From positions 15,468 through 79,467 of the forward strand of contig DASPXV010000199.1 of NCBI GenBank assembly GCA_035637115.1: a stretch of DNA of 64,000 nt, read 5' to 3'. Of this stretch, positions 59,743-64,000 are shown piece by piece (position 1 is the stretch's first letter; each line of letters starts with the position of its first letter). The stretch is from JAICSD01 sp035637115 (GTDB lineage Bacteria; Acidobacteriota; Vicinamibacteria; Vicinamibacterales; 2-12-FULL-66-21). Both the position numbers and the translations under genes were made by a program. The notes under the pieces are model-generated. The model was not told where the DNA came from. It saw nothing but the letters and a program-made list of their open reading frames with translations, and ran no database searches.

Positions 59743-61382
59743 CCCGCGCGGCATTCGTCGCCGCGCGGCCCCTCCTCTCCCGAGTGCTCGGGCTCGAGGC
59801 GCTGCGCGATCTGTACGAACGTTCGGCGTCCGAGCCGGGAGACAATTTCGAACGACGGGTGCTCGAAGCACTCCGCATCGGGCTGCAGGTTACCTGGCAG
59901 GCGTCCGTCCCGGCGACAGGTCCACTGATCGTGGTGGCGAATCATCCCACCGGCGCGCTCGACGGACTCGTCGCGGCCGCCGCGCTCCGCGAGGTGCGGC
60001 CAGACGTTCGCGTGCTCGCGAATCACCTGCTCGCCCGAATCCCCGAGCTTGCGGAATCCTGCTTCTTCGTCGATCCATTCGCCGGACCCGCGGCAGCGGC
60101 GCGCAGCCAGGCAGGGCTCCGCGCGGCCCACTTGTGGCTGCGGCGCGGCGGGGCGCTGATCGTGTTTCCTTCCGGGGAAGTCGCCTCCACGCACGAGGCG
60201 CAGTGGCAGACGACAGCCGGACGGCTCGCGCTGGCGACTCGCGCCCGCATCGTTCCGGTTTTGCTGGAAGGCGAGAACTCGCGGACGTTTTACGCCGTCG
60301 GCCGCGTGCACCCATGTCTTCGCTCGGCGCTCCTCGGTCGTGAGCTGCTGAACAAGCGGGGGACGACGGCGCGCGTGTCCGTGGGCTCTGCGATCGACAC
60401 CGGTGCGCTCGGGGCAACCACCGCCGCGGAGCTCACGGCACGAGCGCACGAAGCCGTCATGCGCCTGGCGCGGCCCTCACCCCTTCCCGCGATCGCGCCG
60501 GCAGTTCCTCCGGCGCTGCTCGCGCAGGATATCAATGCGCTCGGCGACGCCGCGCGGCTGCTTGCAAGCGGACCGCTGGAAGTGTACTGCGCCGGAGCCT
60601 CCGCCCTTCCGCACGTGCTCCAGGAAATCGGACGTCTGCGCGAACTCACGTTCCGCGCCGTCGGTGAAGGAACGGGGAACGCGCTGGATTTCGATCGCTT
60701 CGACGAGCATTACGAGCATCTGTTCGTCTGGAATCGCGACCGCCACGAGGTTGTCGGGGCCTACCGCATCGGCGCGACAGATCGCATCGTCGCCGCGCAC
60801 GGAATCGACGGGCTGTACACGAGCACACTGTTTCGTTTCGACGAGCGGCTGCTCGGCCGGATGGGTCCGGCGCTGGAGCTCGGACGTTCGTTCGTGCGTG
60901 CCGAATACCAGCGCAGTTACAGTGCGCTGCTGCTGCTCTGGCGCGGAATCGGCTGCGTGCTCGGACGGGATCCCCGATATGCCGTGCTGTTTGGACCTGT
61001 CAGCATCTCCAGCCGCTACGGCGATACGTCACAACAGCTGCTGCGCGCATTCCTTGCGCAGAACCACGGCGCCACCGACGTCGAGAATCTACTGTCCGCC
61101 GTGATGCCACCGCCGCCAATCGCCGCGCCGGCGCGTGAGGCCATCGCGACGGCGAACGTCGACGAGCTGGACACGCTGATCAGGCGCCTCGAGGGCACAC
61201 AAGGCATCCCCGTTCTCCTCCGTCAATACATGCGCCTGAATGCCACGCTCCTCGGCTTCAACATCGATCCCGCCTTCGGCGGCGCTCTCGACGCGTTGAT
61301 GATGGTCAACATCCATCACCTGCCCGCCTCGATCCGAGCCCGCTACCTCGGCGTCCCTTCGTCGACGCGATGCGCGGCCTGA
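59679..61382 (+). CDS. Two-domain acyltransferase, OlsF-like (lysophospholipid acyltransferase + GNAT-type N-acyltransferase)
   Basis: A 567-aa protein. Residues ~60-270 are a PlsC-type acyltransferase with ANHPTGALDG (His89 and Asp95, the H-P-x-G-x-L-D form of this subgroup) and LIVFPSGEVAS. Residues ~290-560 match hemolysin-like/OlsB N-acyltransferases (EVVGAYRIGATDRI, LELGRSFVRAEYQRSYSALLLLWRGIG, FGPVSISSRYGDTSQQLL). Together this is the layout of OlsF, which makes ornithine lipids from ornithine and two acyl groups; other aminolipids are possible. ATG 59679 lies inside the sigma factor gene, so the two are co-expressed. Confidence 0.85.
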   Translation: MPDASRRPDPFALDIPLQSRLARAAFVAARPLLSRVLGLEALRDLYERSASEPGDNFERRVLEALRIGLQVTWQASVPATGPLIVVANHPTGALDGLVAAAALREVRPDVRVLANHLLARIPELAESCFFVDPFAGPAAAARSQAGLRAAHLWLRRGGALIVFPSGEVASTHEAQWQTTAGRLALATRARIVPVLLEGENSRTFYAVGRVHPCLRSALLGRELLNKRGTTARVSVGSAIDTGALGATTAAELTARAHEAVMRLARPSPLPAIAPAVPPALLAQDINALGDAARLLASGPLEVYCAGASALPHVLQEIGRLRELTFRAVGEGTGNALDFDRFDEHYEHLFVWNRDRHEVVGAYRIGATDRIVAAHGIDGLYTSTLFRFDERLLGRMGPALELGRSFVRAEYQRSYSALLLLWRGIGCVLGRDPRYAVLFGPVSISSRYGDTSQQLLRAFLAQNHGATDVENLLSAVMPPPPIAAPAREAIATANVDELDTLIRRLEGTQGIPVLLRQYMRLNATLLGFNIDPAFGGALDALMMVNIHHLPASIRARYLGVPSSTRCAA

Positions 61383-61458
61383 ACAGCCGCACGTTTGGAA
61401 ATCGAATTGTCCGCCGGCGAGCACAGCACTACACTCAACGTCGCCCCCTGACGTCCTG

Positions 61459-61623
61459 TCAGATTGTCGGGTTGGGCGGCACTGGCCCTTCGGCCAGGTA
61501 CGTCGAGTCCGTCGCCGTCCCGAACGGCGAGTCACGATCCACACAGGAGATCGCGCGCGCGACGTGGCTGACGTTCGCCACGCTCACGATGATACTGAGG
61601 GGATCCCACTGCCAACCCACCAT
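61459..61623 (-). CDS. Possible small ORF of 54 codons (unknown)
   Basis: In the 275-base gap after the acyltransferase a minus-strand frame from ATG 61623 to TGA 61459 reads MVGWQWDPLSIIVSVANVSH and ends LAEGPVPPNPTI. Composition is protein-like and less basic than chance frames here. It has no clear ribosome site, and I do not recognise it. It may be a remnant of a larger secreted protein. A stem CTGGCC-CTTC-GGCCAG (61482-61497) lies within it. The rest of the gap shows nothing. Confidence 0.3.
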   Translation of the reverse strand: MVGWQWDPLSIIVSVANVSHVARAISCVDRDSPFGTATDSTYLAEGPVPPNPTI

Positions 61624-61657
61624 GGCGCCACAGAAGAGTTAGAATTGGCGCCCGTTC

Positions 61658-62173
61658 ATGTCCGTCTCCTACGAAAACTCGAAGATCGTTTTCCAGGCCA
61701 TCAAAGACGCCGGTGTCACGTCGTTGTCAGCGCTGCCCGAGACATGGCTGGGGCTACTGCTGCAGCAAGCCGAACGGGATCCCGATGTGAGGCTGATTCA
61801 GGTCGCGAAGGAGGAAGAGGCAATCGGCATCGCGGCGGGTGCGTACTTCGCCGGCGAGCGGCATATCCTGCTCATGCAGAACCACGGGTTCTTTGCCGCG
61901 ATGAACGGCATCGTCTCGCTCGCCATGCTGTACGGAATTCCCTTGTGCATGCTGATCGCGCTCCGCGGCCACTGGGGCGAGCCGTATCCATGGCACACGC
62001 GTGGCGGCATCGTCACCGAAGGCGTGCTGCGGGCTTTGAATATCCCGTTCGAGTACGCGCGTAGTCCGAAAGAGGTCGGGCGACAGATTCGCGAGGCCTA
62101 CACGCTCTCGCAGAGCGCGCTGTCGCCGGTCGCGCTGCTCCTCACGCGCGACCTGATGGAGGAAGCGCTGTGA
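61658..62173 (+). CDS. ThDP-dependent decarboxylase, alpha (PYR) subunit, ComD-like
   Basis: A 171-aa PYR-domain protein like the sulfopyruvate/phosphonopyruvate decarboxylase alpha subunit. Seen: GVTSLSALPETWLGLLLQQ, the cofactor-activating Glu in VAKEEEAIGIAAGAYFAG, MQNHGFFAAMNGIVSLAMLY, and RGHWGEPYPWHTRGG. It needs the beta subunit encoded next (ATGA-type overlap) to bind thiamine diphosphate. No sulfonate or coenzyme M gene is nearby, so the 2-oxo acid substrate is open. Confidence 0.82.
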   Translation: MSVSYENSKIVFQAIKDAGVTSLSALPETWLGLLLQQAERDPDVRLIQVAKEEEAIGIAAGAYFAGERHILLMQNHGFFAAMNGIVSLAMLYGIPLCMLIALRGHWGEPYPWHTRGGIVTEGVLRALNIPFEYARSPKEVGRQIREAYTLSQSALSPVALLLTRDLMEEAL

Positions 62174-62801
62174 CGCGCGCGGAGTGCATCGGGATGCTTT
62201 ATCCGGAGCTGGACGACAAAGTCGTCGTCACGATCATGGGCGCGTGTGCGCAGGAGCTCTACGATCTCGGGCACAAGGAGAACTTCTTCTATCTGCAGCA
62301 CGCGATGGGGTTGGCGTCTTCGATCGGCCTTGGGCTTGCGTTGCACCTCTCGCACGAGAAGATTGTCGTCCTCGATGGCGACGGTTCGGTACTGATGAAC
62401 CTCGGCACACTCGCGACGCTCGCGCGATACAGGCCGCGGAATCTCGTCCACTTCATCTTTGACAACGGTAGCCTGCTCTCGACCGGAGGATTCGACTCGC
62501 ACACCACGTCGGGGATCACCGATCTCGCGGCAATGGCGCGAGGCGCTGGCATTGAGCATGTCGCCGCGGTCGATTCGGTGATGGCCTTCGGCGAGGCCGC
62601 GATCGACGCGCTTGCGCGAGACGATCTCAGCGTGATCGTTGCGAAGGTCGCTGCCGTAGGTCCGAATCACTACGGCATGGATCTACAGCTGCCGGAAAAC
62701 GCGTTTCGCTTCAAGCGGTGGATCGCCGGCAGGAAACCGGCGGGTCCGCGATCGGCTGCTCTATCGGACACGCAGTCGGCGTCGACAACGCAGGAGAAGC
62801 C

Positions 62802-62805
<4 letters not shown>
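62170..62805 (+). CDS. ThDP-dependent decarboxylase, beta (PP) subunit, ComE-like
   Basis: A 211-aa PP-domain protein with the thiamine-diphosphate/Mg motif GDGSVLMNLGTLATLARY...HFIFDN, preceded by FYLQHAMGLASSIGLGLAL, and TTSGITDLAAMARGAGI. It starts at GTG 62170 inside the alpha gene and ends overlapping the cyclase-family gene (ATGA). The last ~30 residues (Arg/Ser/Thr-rich) are beyond the normal fold. With the alpha subunit it should decarboxylate a 2-oxo acid to an aldehyde. Confidence 0.84.
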
Positions 62806-63581
<776 letters not shown>

Positions 63582-63838
63582 GAATCGTCCCGCAGCGCCT
63601 CACGCCCCCGACAGCCAATTGCCTTGCCGGGTGCCGGGCGCTTCTGCGATTCGGGCCACGCCTGGACGAGCCCGTTGCCGAAGTCGTCCCTAACAGCCAG
63701 CCCAATCAAGATAGGTATCGAGCGATCTCGCTTGACCGACCAAACCACTGCAGCAGCATCCCTTGCAGTGTGGCTTGACCGACGGGCCACCAGTCTCCCG
63801 CTTTGCTCAGTTGCAATCGACGAATCGCGAGGGCTTGG
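63582..63838. other. Gene-free stretch after the cyclase gene
   Basis: I see no gene, repeat or clear terminator in these ~257 bases. Frames open on both strands are short and not protein-like. Confidence 0.5.
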
Positions 63839-64000
63839 TCAGTTGCGGAACGGCGGCAGACCCGGTTGGGGTACCGCGGACTGCGAGTCATCGAAATCTG
63901 GGTTCCTGATGTTGGGTCGCGAAGCTTCGCGCGTGAAGCCCGCTGCCAGTCGCTGCTGGTCGCGAACGACCCTTCGAGCGCGAGGAGCACGGATTTGTCG
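63839..64000 (-). CDS. Possible C-terminal end of a protein, cut by the window edge
   Basis: A minus-strand frame is open from the window end to TGA at 63839 (53 codons). It ends with RPNIRNPDFDDSQSAVPQPG and a final Phe-Arg-Asn, an acidic/Pro tail that looks more like a real C-terminus than chance. Too short to assign; a competing minus frame of similar length exists at 63706-63990. Confidence 0.3.
   Translation of the reverse strand, partial: RQIRAPRARRVVRDQQRLAAGFTREASRPNIRNPDFDDSQSAVPQPGLPPFRN

Noticed and set aside
61482..61497. CTGGCC-CTTC-GGCCAG as intrinsic terminator of the acyltransferase gene
   Set aside because: Stem is only six pairs and no T-run follows on either strand.
61370..61642. 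90-codon plus-strand frame after the acyltransferase
   Set aside because: Starts inside the acyltransferase end, Arg/Thr/Ser-rich, no ribosome site; the opposite-strand 54-codon frame looks more protein-like.

Overview
The window is high-G+C bacterial DNA packed with protein genes. I found no tRNA, rRNA, CRISPR array, transposase or phage gene. The gene families point to an acidobacterium, perhaps the Vicinamibacteria. They include a full-length MacB/FtsX-type permease of the acidobacterial (ADOP) kind plus the fossil of a second one, winged-helix regulators fused to TolB-like and TPR parts, a LigD system split into separate ligase and polymerase genes, an LVIVD-repeat lipoprotein, and heptanucleotide tandem repeats between genes. 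The assignment rests on family recognition, not on a marker gene.

Left part (about 1-31 kb) is mainly housekeeping, mostly on the minus strand. In order: a DHH phosphoesterase cut by the window edge, a Cys/Met-metabolism PLP enzyme, a patatin-like protein without its catalytic serine behind greA, a TrmH-family rRNA methylase and rarA on the plus strand, a membrane-anchored trypsin-like protease, mutL, ppdK-corA, glyQ-glyS, recO, mgtE, an odd sigma-factor chimera, and era. Then follow a FecR / OmpA-lipoprotein / CHASE2-HD-GYP signalling operon, phoH-ybeY-CNNM, and hisS-aspS. Seven-base tandem repeats occur at six or seven places here. They sit in or beside gene ends, and in two cases inside coding sequence (mutL linker, hisS C-terminus). 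I saw none in the right half.

Right part (about 31-64 kb) is accessory. It holds secreted hydrolases, the ADOP permease, the split LigD pair, a DUF305/LVIVD lipoprotein operon with a permease fossil behind it, and a lone moaA. Next come two stub regulators (a membrane winged-helix protein and a sigma-54-type domain lacking ATPase motifs), a CysJ-like reductase with no normal start codon, a DUF1259 protein, a Gfo/Idh/MocA oxidoreductase, and a two-component system divergent from creD. A putative extracellular/periplasmic oxidation module follows (SMP-30 lactonase, GlcG-cupin fusion, aquaporin, GMC oxidoreductase, double glyoxalase, DM13-like protein), then a TPR regulator, an ECF sigma factor overlapping a two-domain acyltransferase of ornithine-lipid type, and a tightly coupled operon of a two-subunit ThDP decarboxylase and a metal-dependent cyclase-type hydrolase.

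Gene coupling is tight: many start/stop overlaps of 1-4 bases, and several convergent pairs that overlap or leave no room for a terminator. The strongest candidates for new biology are the 14-base-unit repeat inside mutL (a possible mismatch-repair phase switch), the hairpin over the mgtE start, the sigma-factor chimera, and the two uncharacterised catabolic operons at 50.5-57 kb and 61.6-63.6 kb.
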